NCBI GenBank assembly: GCA_019925095.2
Contig: CM034401.1
Location: 14,482,338-14,546,337, forward strand
Source of the DNA: Dendrolimus kikuchii
Taxonomy: Eukaryota > Arthropoda > Insecta > Lepidoptera > Lasiocampidae
Length of the DNA stretch: 64,000 nt
Reading direction: 5' to 3'
Below the pieces are notes generated by a model that did no database searches, was not told the origin of the DNA, and worked only from the letters and a program-made list of their open reading frames with translations. Within the stretch, counting starts at the first letter, position 1. Every line of letters starts with the position of its first letter. Shown here in pieces: positions 33,075 to 44,506 of the stretch. A program made the position numbers and the translations under genes.

Positions 33075-33615
33075 ATAATGTATATCTACTTAATATTATA
33101 AAGAGATAAGATTTGTGTTTTTTTATGTTTGTAACGAATAAAATCACAAACTACTAGATCGATTTCAAAAATTCTTTCACAATTCGAATGCGGCACAGCA
33201 AAGTCTTATTGTGGCGGTGAAATGCAACGGACCATACTCCTAAGGATGCCCGAGTAGAGTTTCCTAGTGCCCCCCTCCCGGTCCCCCCCCCGTTGGGGAG
33301 AAGCCGAGAGAGGGCGCTTGCGGACCTCACGAGTTTGGGAACTAGCTGCTCAAACTGCGCTTTAAACAGCCATTTCCCGTACCATTCGAATGCTATGTTA
33401 TCCCTGAGTAATATAATATAGGTTATATCTATTATTAGAAAAAAATTAGAGATCCTTACTAAAACTACAATAATGTAACCCAAGGTGTAAAAAAAATGTG
33501 TTTGAGTGGGTCTCGGAATGGTTTAGATTCACAATTTTCACAATTAGACACGGTAGGTGGCGCTGGAATGGGGATCTAGATTTTTATTTTTTCAGGGTAG
33601 GACAACGTCAAAACC
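33075..33615 (+). mobile_element. Helitron-like composite fragment
   Basis: Starts like a 5' end (TTAATATTATAAAGAGATAA, then TTTATGTTTGTAACGAATAA) and ends CAGGGTAGGACAACGTC, as in other copies that finish CTAGT. The centre (33230-33350) is unusually C-rich (CCCCCCTCCCGGTCCCCCCC) and has no match in the window. The terminal CTAG is missing. Confidence 0.5.
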
Positions 33616-34555
33616 AATATAAAGCTTCTTTTTTGCACAGTATAATACGTTTCCTAATTTAAAAAAATTCATATGCCAACCACTAGTATCACAATTTGTA
33701 ATAGAAATATAATGGCATTACCGGTAGATCAGGAATTTTTCAGTTGGGTTCATAGTTTAATGACCTCTGCAATTTGTCTCAGTAAAGAGAAGATATTATA
33801 ATTCATACAAGAATATCTTTAACAAATTTCACTGAATAACAGAAATTACTATTTCAAGACAATAGATGCAGCAGACTATACAGAGACGACCATTGTTTGC
33901 GGATAGGCATCTCATTTGCACTAGTTTTCATTTGAACAGTACGTTAATAATGAGGATTGCATTTTTAATAAACTTTCTAAATAATTAAGGTTCACTCATA
34001 CAATGAGACCACTTAACAATCAGACAAGGGTTCCTTTATACGCTAAATATACCGCGGACAAGGCAATAACGTCTTTAGGCTACTAATAATTTTCCGCGCT
34101 TCTGTAGTAGTTTGTTAGTATACTTTCAGAGGTACGTGTTAATATCTATAACTTGTTAAATCGGCTTTGATTGTACACAGATTATGAGGAATTCAAAAAT
34201 AATCTTGAATAATCTAGAATAATATGATGTCATTTTATAACATTATAAATGCATTTCATTAATATCTACACACTGATTTTATATCATACTAGCTAATAGC
34301 GACCACTCTTCGCTATGACTCAAGTCTAACATTAATTTATTAAGAAAGTTAATGCACCAAAAACTTTTTAAGTTTTTCGAATACAAATATACCTATGGCA
34401 GTTCAATTTTTATACACAAACATAACTTGTCTATAGTACTTGTATAATAAATCTATAGAGGGGTCAGGTTGGTACAATGAATTTAAAAAAGAGAAAATAA
34501 CAAGGAGGCTTATACAATGTACAATTTTTATCTTTCTATCTATTCGATGCTCTGT
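33616..34555. other. No gene recognised
   Basis: AT-rich DNA. ATACTAGCTAATAGCGACCA at 34286 may be the eroded end of a reverse Helitron-like copy. Confidence 0.35.
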
Positions 34556-34775
34556 CACGTGAAATATATCTACGAAAAGCTTTCCTGGATGTCCTCGAAA
34601 AGGTCCCTCGGTTGTAGGCAATGATGCAGCTTGCTACTCAGCATCATTGCTCCGCTACCTTTAGGAAGAAGTTTCGCTACGCTGCATCGAAGTGTTGGGA
34701 CAATATTCCGCCACCAATGAGCGACCTGCAATCTATTTTTGAATTCAGAACTAAGTTAAAAAATGCCTAATTGAC
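34556..34775 (+). pseudogene. LINE RT C-terminal fragment
   Basis: In one frame it reads FRKKFRYAASKCWDNIPP and FEFRTKLKNA then stop. This is the typical end of CR1/jockey-type RT proteins (WNxLP...FKxxLK). The preceding part carries stops, so it is a relic. Confidence 0.6.
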
Positions 34776-34829
34776 CAGAGACACCTTAAATATGATACAA
34801 GTATTTTAGTTAAAGTAGAGTAAACTCGG

Positions 34830-35160
34830 TCGAGATTCGAGCACTGCGCAAAATCTGCGGAGTGACGCTCGCGGTCCATGTTCGTAATACAGAAGTAAGA
34901 AAGAGAGTTGGTCTGAAAAAGAGTGTCGGGGTGAAGGTAAGGAAAGGAATGCTCCGGTGGTTCGGGCATGTGGGAAGAATGCATGATGAAAGAAATGTTG
35001 GCTTGACGTTATGAAGGATGACATGCGTGCCAATGGTCTCAAAACGGGGGACGCTGAAGACCGCGCGAAGTCGAGTAGAAAAAGTAGGAAAGCGGACCCT
35101 CAGCATCGGAGTGAACGCTCCGAACGCAACCGGAAATTAACGCTCGGATGATGATGATGA
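34830..35160 (+). pseudogene. Chimeric LINE C-terminal fragment
   Basis: The first part encodes ENSRSSTAQNLRS-like then VRKRVGLK-type residues and GMLRWFGHVGRMHDE, matching the RTE-like copies. Near 35000 the match ends. A second segment encodes DDMRANGLKTGDAEDRA and RKSRKADP and ends in (GATGAT)n, a different LINE C-terminus. The junction could be template switching or a natural variant. Confidence 0.55.
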
Positions 35161-35236
35161 CTTTATTATAGTATTTATAATTTAAATCTTACTAATAGAG
35201 TTAAATTGGTTGTGCAGTATATTATTAAACATTATT

Positions 35237-35525
35237 ATTAAACATGTGGAAAGAATGCATGATGAAAGAATGACTAAACAGATATACAATGCAAAAGTGG
35301 ATGGATGCAGAAGTCGTGGAAGGCCACGACACACCTTCCATGATCAAATTGATCGTGTGATAGCAGAAGGTGATGTCAGGAGCCTTAAGAACAGACGAGC
35401 GTGCATGACAAGAGTTATGAATGTCAAAGAAGCAAGTGAGGTGTGTAAGAATAAGCCTAAATGGCGCTCTGCTGTTCGCGCTTACCCCGCAAGAGAAATG
35501 GCGTGAAGCTATGTATGTATAAGTC
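35237..35525 (+). pseudogene. RTE-like LINE, 5'-truncated copy
   Basis: The frame reads HVERMHDERMTKQIYNAKVD through VRAYPAREMA and stops directly before CTATGTATGTATAA. It is the same C-terminus as at 17.3 and 47.7 kb, with the tail in plus orientation. No clear target duplication was found. Confidence 0.75.
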
Positions 35526-35699
35526 AAATGCTGTGACATAACGAATTACTAGTAGTTTATTTATTATATGTCTAGTTCGTCACATCAGTTCGATAGTTTT
35601 TATGTTTTGTTTTATGTGTAATGATAAGTTTTATTATACAGCAGATAATAAAATTTCAAGTAAACATTGTGTGTAAATTCATTAAATTGCTTTGTAGAG

Positions 35700-35866
35700 C
35701 TAAGCCGTGGCATTACTTACAGGTGCTTGCGGAAGATCAGCGCTAGCTGTGAAACCAGCATTATGCTGAACGTGGGCCTTTTTAGGACACCATAATTGAT
35801 GTTATGTTGCCATATTGTCTTTTTGTATCTTGTCCTAAATAAACATTTTCCTTTCTTTATTTCTAA
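35700..35866 (+). repeat. Retroposon 3'-end with AATAAA
   Basis: GCTGTGAAACCAGCATTATG and ACGTGGGCCTTTTTAGGACA lead to TGTCCTAAATAAACATTTTC. I recognise this as a common lepidopteran repeat end. It has a polyadenylation signal but no coding part here. Confidence 0.5.
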
Positions 35867-38151
35867 AAACTACTTGACGAATTTAAATTAAATTCAACAC
35901 AGAAATAGTTTATATCTCTCGTCAACACTTAAGATACTTTTTGTTCTGATAACAGATAGCTAATGAATATAGAAAAAAGGTGCCACTCCGGTCGCCATTT
36001 TTTTGATGCCGCAATTGCAATTCACTAACAAATAGGTCGTCATGAGAACGCGTATGAAGCTTCGATGGCCAGTGTATAATAATATCGTGTAGCCTAAATT
36101 ATATAAACATTTTGATGATCTAATATTGGTAAATACAGCACAGTACACCGCTCTTTGCCGTTTCTCTGCACCCAACGAAGCTTTGAGACATACGCTTCGC
36201 TGAAATTTAATGTTTCGCCCAGCACACGAGCCTTTGAAAGCTTGCATATTAGCCGCTGCCTATTAGCATAAAATCCATAATGGCACCACCTAAGCCTTTA
36301 ATTAATTACTGACCAAATACCGGGAAGTTTCTCTCGCGTACACCCGACGAAATCTCCATCATATTTTTTGTTCATTTTGCTTATACGCTCTGGAGTTTAA
36401 AAATAAAAACACAATGTAATTAAACAATTCCTGGGTGAGCTGGCTTTTTCTCGCAGCCGTCTAGCGTTTTTACATGCAGCTTTTGTTTGGAATGCACCTC
36501 AGTAATACTAATGTTTTAACAACAACTCCCGGGATGAAAAACTCATAAATGTTAAACGTAAATACATAAAAAAAATATCCCGACTGAACAAACAATCTCC
36601 GGGAAAACTAATTTATGCGGCGCATTCACTGGGAGCTCAAGATGCTGACGGAAATATCTCTTTTATGTTTTGCCAGAGGTTTAATAAAAAAATTATTTTT
36701 GTATTATCGTGTGTGCCTGGTAGGTGCGTGGGAGGCCGGTGGGTGAAGCAATCCGCTGAGGGGACGATTTTCGCTTCCTGGTGGATTATCTCATGCGTGA
36801 CAGCTGCGACGAGCTCTGTATTCCTGGTACTTAGGAAGCGATGAAGTGCGACAGGTGAGGTAGGGTTGGTTTTATTACGCCAATTGCCGTATGAGTTTGC
36901 GAATTCCATATGATTTTTTAAAATTGTGATGAACTTTATGCACTGTATAACAATACTGAATTTGATATGCTTTAGGAAAACATGTTTATGCACTTTTAGC
37001 TATAATATGCGTCATTTTATAACCTACTATAAACCATAGACACTGGAATTAAACGCTCAATAATGAAAGAAAATGTATTAGTACATGCTATCACGTAACC
37101 TGCACTAGTTAGTATAAAGTAAGAATTTGACATATACAATAAAACAATCAGAATTAAACAAAATACATTTTAATGAAGAAAAGTCGTTGAACGATGACTG
37201 AATTAATATCAATTTATGTTAAACTATTCTTTTTCCTTGTCTTCGCTTGCATAAATTTTAATTTTTTGAAACTCTCAAATTGTTCAGAATAAATGCTCCT
37301 GTATTATTTTTATCTATCGGTATCTACTATATATTTTTGTATGTATGTATATATACACCCAATTGTACAAAATTGATTTACGTCTAAGATCGTAAAGCAA
37401 GAAAGAAGCAATATCTAAAGAATATCAATTATTACCGTCTTAGTAACATGGCACCCCTATCGTGACCCCAATTTTATATCTCCTTTATCTGTTCACGCAT
37501 ATGTAGACGTTTGATTCAGCTAAACCCCTCATATTCCTTTGATTATTGTATTACAGAAACGAGGACAGGAAAAAACTCGAAACTCGGCACTTTTTGTTGC
37601 GACATAATCTATTTATTGTTAGCGGGCGAGTAATGAATGATGTTTTGGATGGATGCCGACATGAGTGTTTTTGCCTGTTAAAAAGACCCGCCGCGGATGT
37701 GAGGCCTTTTTGAATTTCATTTGAATGAATGTATGAGTGAGCAATCAAAATCGGGGAATGTGATGTAAGAGTTGTCAAGGAAATTTAGCTCTTTAATTTT
37801 TGCAGTAATATGATACGGCTAAAAAATATTTTTATTGTATTATAGGTTCGCGTCTAATTATAAATAAATCTATAACCATGGGTAAAATGTTGAAATTTTA
37901 GAGTAGGTATGTATAGTTTGTTTCAGATATTTTGGGAAAAACGAAGCCTCATAACCTCGTCGGTCTGTCTTTCTGTCAATTCGTCTATCATAGACGACGA
38001 CATGTTACTCAAAAACTACTGGCTCCATGTATATGGGTAACAATTTAATAGATATCATGATGCTACATAATAAATATTGCTAAAAGATAGTTACACAAGA
38101 GTTGTATTTTTTATTCGGGTTTCGTAGCCATTTTGACAAAATCGGAAACTT
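35867..38151. other. Repeat-poor region; candidate noncoding conservation
   Basis: No gene is supported. 36120-36660 and 37540-37790 are less AT-rich and contain no recognised transposon. Their texture resembles the 22.2-23.8 kb segment. I infer possible conserved noncoding elements of a host gene beyond the window. Confidence 0.3.
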
Positions 38152-38162
38152 TATACAATCAT

Positions 38163-38283
38163 ACATACATACATAATTTCACGCCAGTTCCCTAGCGGGG
38201 TAGGCACGAACAACACTGCGCCATTCAGGCTTATTCTTACAAACCTCACTTGCTTCTTTGACATTCATAGCGCTTGTCTTGTC
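38163..38283 (-). mobile_element. RTE-like LINE tail with 11-bp target duplication
   Basis: 121 bp: (ATAC)n, ATTTCACGCCAGTTCCCT, then the C-terminal coding end in reverse. TATACAATCAT flanks it (38152-38162 and 38284-38294). Only ~35 codons of the protein remain. Confidence 0.8.
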
Positions 38284-38294
38284 TATACAATCAT

Positions 38295-38578
38295 CATGTC
38301 AATAAAAATATTAATCCCGTAAGACTAAAGGAATACGTTTGAAAAATTCCTCAAACAGCCCCAGGCTAAGAGTAAAAAAGTATAAACGTCATATCTTAAA
38401 AACAAATCTGTGTAAGAAGCACCGAGGCACACGTGTTTATATGAAGGGGCGATACAAAGGAAAGCAATTTAACAAAATAAGAAATCTTATATTGCACGGG
38501 TAAGGAAAAACAAATGATATGTAGAACTTCTTTAAAAATTGGGGAGAATGTATGTGATAGAAATAGGCGGGGTGTAAA
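38295..38578. other. No gene recognised
   Basis: AT-rich; nothing supported. Confidence 0.35.
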
Positions 38579-39299
38579 ATCTTATATATAAAATTCTCAT
38601 GTCACAATTTTCGTTCCCATACTCCTCCGAAACGGCTTGACCGATTCTCATGAAATTTTGTTTGCATATTGGGTAGGTCTGAGAATCGGCCAACATCTAT
38701 TTTTGATCCCCCTAAATGTTAAGGGTAGTCCACCTCTAATTTTTTTTTTAATTTTTAGATAATTTTTTTTTAATTTTTTTAGGATGCAGCATTAAAAAAT
38801 ACATACAACTCTAAATTTTCACTCCTCTACAATCAACCCCTATTTTTTATTTGTTAATTATAAACTTTAATTTTTTTGGCAAGATTTTTAATCTTATTTT
38901 GTCATGACTTAGAATAAAAAAAATATATTACTCTTAATTTTCCATCTCTCTACTATCAACCCCTATTTTTCCATCGCGATTTTTTTTTAACTATCAATCT
39001 ATCAGTTATCCCTGCTAGATGTCTACCGTTCACACCTCTCATCCAGCAAACATCACGGAGTAGGGATGAGTGGGTTCCCGGATGGCTTAGATTCACAATT
39101 AGAACCGGTAGGTGGTGCTGAGATCGGGTTCTGAAATCCTCCTAATCACCGGGAGCGATTTTGGTGATTTTGTTTTTGTCTGTTTGAGTGGGTACCCGGA
39201 TGGTTTAAATTCGCAATTAGAACCGGTAGGTGGCTCTGGGATCGGGTTCTAGAATTTTATTTTTTAAAGACAGGACAACGTCTGCCGGGGCCGCTAGTT
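38579..39299 (+). mobile_element. Helitron-like element, long form
   Basis: Opens TCTTATATATAAAATTCTCA and contains TCCTCCGAAACGGCTTGACC and GTCTGAGAATCGGCCAACAT. It ends AACGTCTGCCGGGGCCGCTA GTTG with CTAG at 39293-39297. GAACCGGTAGGTGG modules at 39090 and 39220 show an internal ~105-bp duplication. A reverse copy lies at 58975-59590. Confidence 0.75.
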
Positions 39300-39629
39300 G
39301 TATATAAATTCATTATTAACGTGCTTATTTTAATGTTGCAACCACCCACGTCCCCTTGTAGGACAATGTACTATTGCGTTATAATACAGTTGTTTTTATT
39401 ATTCACTAGCTTCTGCCCACAACTTCGTCTACGTGGAATAGTTAAAATAAAGTAAGTTAAAAACTTCATTGGTGCTCCGCTCCTATTGGTCTTAACGTGA
39501 TGCTATATAGCCTATAGCCTTCCTCGATAAATGGGCTATCTAACACTGAAAGAATTTTTGAAATTAGATCATTATAAAAGTACGTTTTAACGGTTTTAAG
39601 CGCGGTAATTTTATTTGATTTTGGTTTTT

Positions 39630-39667
39630 CCGACGTTTCGGCCACTTTTCAGTGGCCGTGATCACGG
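39630..39667 (-). ncRNA. Hammerhead-like hairpin of the PLE, left arm
   Basis: On the minus strand: GTGATCAC, then stem GGCCACT-GAAA-AGTGGCC, then GAAACGTCGG. Hammerhead ribozymes are known in PLE ends; stem II and the GAAAC box are present, but the CUGANGA box reads GUGAUCA, two mismatches, so activity is doubtful. Confidence 0.5.
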
Positions 39668-39929
39668 AAGACAAAGATATCAAGTGTCAACGAGTATTGT
39701 TAAAGTTTTATTTAGCCTACCGCCAACTTATTAATTTTAATTATTTAATTTTTAATTTTGTTTATGGTTATTATTTAATCTATGGGAGCCTAATCTAATT
39801 TACTACCGCTTCGCAACATGTTATGGCTTGAAGAGAAGAAGCGGCGCAAGAAACTCTTCAGCAAACATGCCTAGCTCTAATAATTTTATATAATATTAAA
39901 ATGGGTGGAAGGAAAAATAAAAGTAATTA

Positions 39930-41435
39930 TCAGTCAAGTTGGTTTGTGTTCCGTTGTACGCAGAAAGAGCTCACAGTGTCTTGAGGTCTGGCAGCTGGTT
40001 TTTGCTGGGTTTGGGTCTTAATAGTTTTGATAATTGGATCCCAAACAGGTGGTACTTGCCAACCATCTTCTCTATTGAAATTTGGGTGTTTTTTGATTTC
40101 AATAGCCTCACGCATCATTCTAGGTATGAAACGATTCTCTTTCGCGAGGATTTGTGGGTTATCGAATCTGATGTAGTGGTTGGGTTTATCCAGCGTGTGT
40201 TCACTGATCGCAGACTTCGTAGACCTTGTGTGTTTCATGTCAGCAATGTGTTCTTTTACTCGTGTTTTTATGCTCCTCTTTGTTTGCCCAATGTATGACA
40301 ATCCACACTCACAATCAAGCTTGTAAACCCCTGCATCCTGGAGTGGGATATTGCATTTCACAGGTCTCAGAAATTGGGTAATCTTTTTCTGCGGCTTGAA
40401 ATATGTTTTGATTGAAGCTCGCCTGAGGATGTGACCAATTCTGTCTGTGACCCCCTTGATGTAGGGTAGGGTAGCAGGGCACCGCTCAACTGAAGGTGGT
40501 TTGGGGCCTTTGTGACGTTGGTGTGGAGTCTTCAGCTGATTGCGTTGTAGAACTCGCTTGACATGCTGAAGCTCTCCAGCTATGTGGTTCTCGTCACAAA
40601 TTTTCCGTACTCTCTGAAACAAAGATTTGCCCACGGTAGCTAACTGACTAGGATGGTGGTGAGACGAACCATTAAGGTATTTATCTGTATGGGTAGGTTT
40701 CCTATACACCGTATGACCAAGAGTATTGTCAGGGTTCCTTAGGATGAGCACATCCAGAAAAGCTAATTTATTATTTGCCTGTAGTTCCATAGTAAATTTA
40801 ATATTACTGCTAATGGAATTAAGATGATCTAGAAATGCAGAGACTTTATCGTTTGGGAGGACGGCAAAAGTATCGTCTACGTACCTTTTATACATCTTCG
40901 GCTTAGCCGGAGCGGTATCCAGTGCCTTCTGCTCGAAGTCTTCCATAAAAATGTCAGCTACGACAGGAGACACCGGTGAGCCCATGGCTACACCGTTGAT
41001 TTGGTCGTAGAAGCCGTAGTCCCACACGAAATAGCCAGATGTGAGGCAATGTTTTAGTAGATCTGCATATTCCTCAGGCATGTTATTATCTATTAGCTTC
41101 CTTTTGACAATCTCAATGCAGTCTTCCACTGGTAAACTGGTAAATAAGGACTGGACATCAAAACTGACTAGTACTTCATCCTCAGCCAATGTCAAATTTT
41201 CAATTGCGCTGATGAAGTCGAAGGAATCCTTGACATGGCAGGGTGTGTTGCCGCGGAGATTGTTGAGTGTCTTCGCGGATATTATACCGGTATGTGTAAA
41301 ATTAACATCTAAAAAAGATATATCGGGAAGCGCCAGCATTCTACGCCAGGCTAGTTTAAAGTTATTAAGATGCCTTATCCGCCAACACCGTTTAAATTTG
41401 AACCACGTAGATAGAGCTATCGAGACGCAAAACAA
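39930..41435 (-). pseudogene. PLE protein, 5'-truncated copy (left arm): RT and GIY-YIG
   Basis: The frame is 501 codons, but real PLE sequence begins around residue 35. It has RT motif A (VSFDVQSLFTSLP), GVAMGSPVSPVVADI, catalytic YVDDTFAVLP, and TVYRKPTHTDKYLN. The C-terminus holds GIY-YIG: CECGLSYIGQTKRSIKTRV followed by EHI and a final basic region. The N-terminal half of the family's protein is missing, so it cannot work alone. It matches the right-arm copy except for a few substitutions (for example KCN/KCT, FQRV/FQRA). Confidence 0.8.
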
Positions 41436-42213
41436 TGAAATACAGGTAATACTATCGACAGAAGATTTCCAAAACTACATTGATATTGTTAACAAGAGAG
41501 CAAAGGTCAAATATGAACAACTAAAAAACCGCCAAATTTCAAAATACAACCAAATGCTAACAAACCAAAACAAACATCTTGGTACAAGGAACGCGCAAAA
41601 AAATATACCTGAGCTCCATTGTGAAGCAATTGTTGATGTGCACGGAAATGCGACCACTAATCATATGTCACTGTCGGTGGTTAACCTGTCTAAACAAACA
41701 TTCGATAAAAACACCGTTTCGGTATTAGAAAAAGGCCTTAATTACGCAATAACCCCGCGAAAAATACCTTTTGAAAACATAATCTGCAACGTAGAGGAAT
41801 GTCTGGTAAGGAACAGCATGCAGAAAGAGGATGCGGAAGCTATACGACAAGATATCTCATCGGTTTTACGCCGTAGTCGTCTACCCAAACCGAATCTCAC
41901 TCGTGCTGAATATATTGCCTTAAAAAACATTCGCAATAAACCAGAAATAACCGTGCTCCGTGCAGATAAAGGTAACGCGACTGTCGTCATGGATACGTCT
42001 GATTACAATAGTAAAATACAAGATCTTTTATCGGACGAAAGCACTTATAAAAAGGTCAAAACTGACCCCACGGATAAAGTAACCAAACAAACAATCGCGG
42101 TTATGAAAAAACACTCCGAAAAATTAAGCTTAGACGTATCCGCACTCACACCATCTTGCGCCAAAGCGCCTAAACTGTATGGGTTACCTAAACTTCACAA
42201 AAACAACAATAGA
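41403..42213 (+). pseudogene. PLE protein, N-terminal part, broken off in the RT core
   Basis: The sense part starts near 41400; anything earlier in this frame is antisense of the left arm. It reads ETQNNEIQVILSTEDFQ, VLRADKGNATVVMDTSDYN and KLYGLPKLHK, the upstream half of the PLE RT region. It ends in a stop just after the junction at 42208. It would lead into RT motif A, but that segment exists here only in the left arm. Confidence 0.75.
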
Positions 42214-43372
42214 TAATAACATGCCTGAGGAATATGCAGATCTACTAAAACATTGCCTCACATCTGGCTATTTCGTGTGGGACTACGGCTTCTACGACCA
42301 AATCAACGGTGTAGCCATGGGCTCACCGGTGTCTCCTGTCGTAGCTGACATTTTTATGGAAGACTTCGAGCAGAAGGCACTGGATACCGCTCCGGCTAAG
42401 CCGAAGATGTATAAAAGGTACGTAGACGATACTTTTGCCGTCCTCCCAAACGATAAAGTCTCTGCATTTCTAGATCATCTCAATTCCATTAGCAGTAATA
42501 TTAAATTTACTATGGAACTAGAGGCAAATAATAAATTAGCTTTTCTGGATGTGCTCATCCTAAGGAACCCTGACAATACTCTTGGTCATACGGTGTATAG
42601 GAAACCTACCCATACAGATAAATACCTTAATGGTTCGTCTCACCACCATCCTAGTCAGTTAGCTACCGTGGGCAAATCTTTGTTTCAGAGAGCACGGAAA
42701 ATTTGTGACGAGAACCACATAGCTGGAGAGCTTCAGCATGTCAAGCGAGTTCTACAACGCAATCAGCTGAAGACTCCACACCAACGTCACAAAGGCCCCA
42801 AACCACCTTCAGTTGAGCGGTGCCCTGCTACCCTACCCTACATCAAGGGGGTCACAGACAGAATTGGTCACATCCTCAGGCGAGCTTCAATCAAAACATA
42901 TTTCAAGCCGCAGAAAAAGATTACCCAATTTCTGAGACCTGTGAAATGCACTATCCCACTCCAGGATGCAGGGGTTTACAAGCTTGATTGTGAGTGTGGA
43001 TTGTCATACATTGGGCAAACAAAGAGGAGCATAAAAACACGAGTAAAAGAACACATTGCTGACATGAAACACACAAGGTCTACGAAGTCTGCGATCAGTG
43101 AACACACGCTGGATAAACCCAACCACTACATCAGATTCGATAACCCACAAATCCTCGCGAAAGAGAATCGTTTCATACCTAGAATGATGCGTGAGGCTAT
43201 TGAAATCAAAAAACACCCAAATTTCAATAGAGAAGATGGTTGGCAAGTACCACCTGTTTGGGATCCAATTATCAAAACTATTAAGACCCAAACCCAGCAA
43301 AAACCAGCTGCCAGACCTCAAGACACTGTGAGCGCTTTCTGCGTACAACGGAACACAAACCAACTTGACTGA
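42179..43372 (+). pseudogene. PLE protein, C-terminal part (right arm): RT palm and GIY-YIG
   Basis: From NMPEEYADLLKHC it runs through GVAMGSPVSPVVADIFMED, YVDDTFAVLP and the GIY-YIG domain (LSYIGQTKRSIKTRVKEH) to the end. RT motif A is absent, since the arm starts after it. The frame from 42179 is out of frame with the N-terminal part. Together with the left arm it forms the near-identical inverted repeat. Confidence 0.8.
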
Positions 43373-43634
43373 TAATTACTTTTATTTTTCCTTCCACCCA
43401 TTTTAATATTATATAAAATTATTAGAGCTAGGCATGTTTGCTGAAGAGTTTCTTGCGCCGCTTCTTCTCTTCAAGCCATAACATGTTGCGAAGCGGTAGT
43501 AAATTAGATTAGGCTCCCATAGATTAAATAATAACCATAAACAAAATTAAAAATTAAATAATTAAAATTAATAAGTTGGCGGTAGGCTAAATAAAACTTT
43601 AACAATACTCGTTGACACTTGACATCTTTGTCTT

Positions 43635-43672
43635 CCGTGATCACGGCCACTGAAAAGTGGCCGAAACGTCGG
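43635..43672 (+). ncRNA. Hammerhead-like hairpin of the PLE, right arm
   Basis: The plus-strand twin of the left-arm motif: CCGTGATCAC, GGCCACTGAAAAGTGGCC, GAAACGTCGG. A 7-bp stem closed by a GNRA loop is intact. The upstream box is degenerate, as in the left arm. Confidence 0.5.
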
Positions 43673-43907
43673 AAAAACCAAAATCAAATAAAATTACCGC
43701 GCTTAAAACCGTTAAAACGTAGTTTTATTATGTATACAAGTCGCGAAAACTTAAGAAAATATTATTAGACCATTAGTTCCTGAGATTAGCGCGATAAAAC
43801 AAACAAACTCGTCAGCTTTATATATTAGTATAAGGTTAAAGTCCCTGAACTGCACTGGTATGAAAATAAATAAAGTAACAATATGGAATACTTAACTAAG
43901 GGCCGAT

Positions 43908-44065
43908 TTTTCAATCATCAGATAACAGTTATCAATCAAATAATTATAACCTGATCAGATTTAAATATGAAATAATTCAACTGTTTTATTCATGCAACTG
44001 TCATTTTTAATTTTCCCATGATGTATTTTATTCTTATGAATAACTTTTATCTGGTGGTTAAGTTA
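43908..44065. mobile_element. MITE-like element
   Basis: The ends read GGGCCGATTTTTCAATCATC AGATAAC and TTTATCTGGTGGTTAAG, with CAGATAA/TTATCTG inverted. I recognise the GGGCCGATTTTTCAAT start as a common insect nonautonomous DNA transposon. Inverted repeat ends are imperfect. Confidence 0.5.
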
Positions 44066-44506
44066 TACTCGTAGCTATAATCCCTCAAAACTATAAGAAG
44101 AATACTGAGCCTAGGTCACTGTCTTCTAAGGGTAAGTAAGGGTGGATACGTTTCCTCACTGTAATATTCGTAATTAAAATTATATATTTTGCTGTTTTAC
44201 GTGGAATTTGTTTTCTCTTCTTACGTTTTACAAAACTTTTTTCACTGTATTACCCTTTAGAAGACCTGAAATTATATTAGATACCGTTAACAATATTATC
44301 ATCTTAAATAAATAGATGTTTTATTTTTTAAATAGTGTTCTGTGTTCTTATGCATGGAAAACAAAAGGGTATTCAATAGTAATTGCAATAATAGAAGCAT
44401 TTACTTTGTAGCCCCGTTTACGTAATAGTTATACAATAAGTGACATCTAATGAAAATGTTTATTCCCTGAAATATTGAAATAATATAACTTTTTTATTTA
44501 TTTATT
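44066..44506. other. No gene recognised
   Basis: AT-rich DNA; nothing supported. Confidence 0.35.

Larger units (their letters stand above)
39575..43763. mobile_element. Penelope-like element (PLE), head-to-head dyad
   Basis: A 4189-bp insertion flanked by a 12-bp duplication with one mismatch (ATTAGATCATTA at 39563-39574, ATTAGACCATTA at 43764-43775). Arms 39581-41094 (minus) and 42209-43721 (plus) are inverted repeats that differ at a handful of codons. The spacer 41095-42208 holds the N-terminal half of the protein plus part of the RT core. The encoded RT with YVDD and a GIY-YIG nuclease identifies Penelope-type elements. Neither arm encodes a complete protein. Confidence 0.85.
39405..43838 (-). 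mobile_element. Helitron-like element carrying the PLE insertion
   Basis: The left part (39405-39574) opens ACTAGCTTCTGCCCACAACT and includes GCTCCTATTGGTCTTAACGT. The right part (43764-43838) has CCTGAGATTAGCGCGATAAA and AACAAACTCGTCAGC. In reverse these form one Lep1-type element like the intact copy at 48375-48612. The middle is the 4.2-kb PLE. Confidence 0.75.

Noticed and set aside
36637..36993. 118-codon minus-strand open frame as a gene
   Set aside because: No recognised motif, start context or splice partner; composition does not differ between codon positions by eye.
41041..41400. N-terminal part of the plus-strand frame ending at 42216
   Set aside because: It is antisense to the left PLE arm; real PLE coding sequence on the plus strand begins near 41400.
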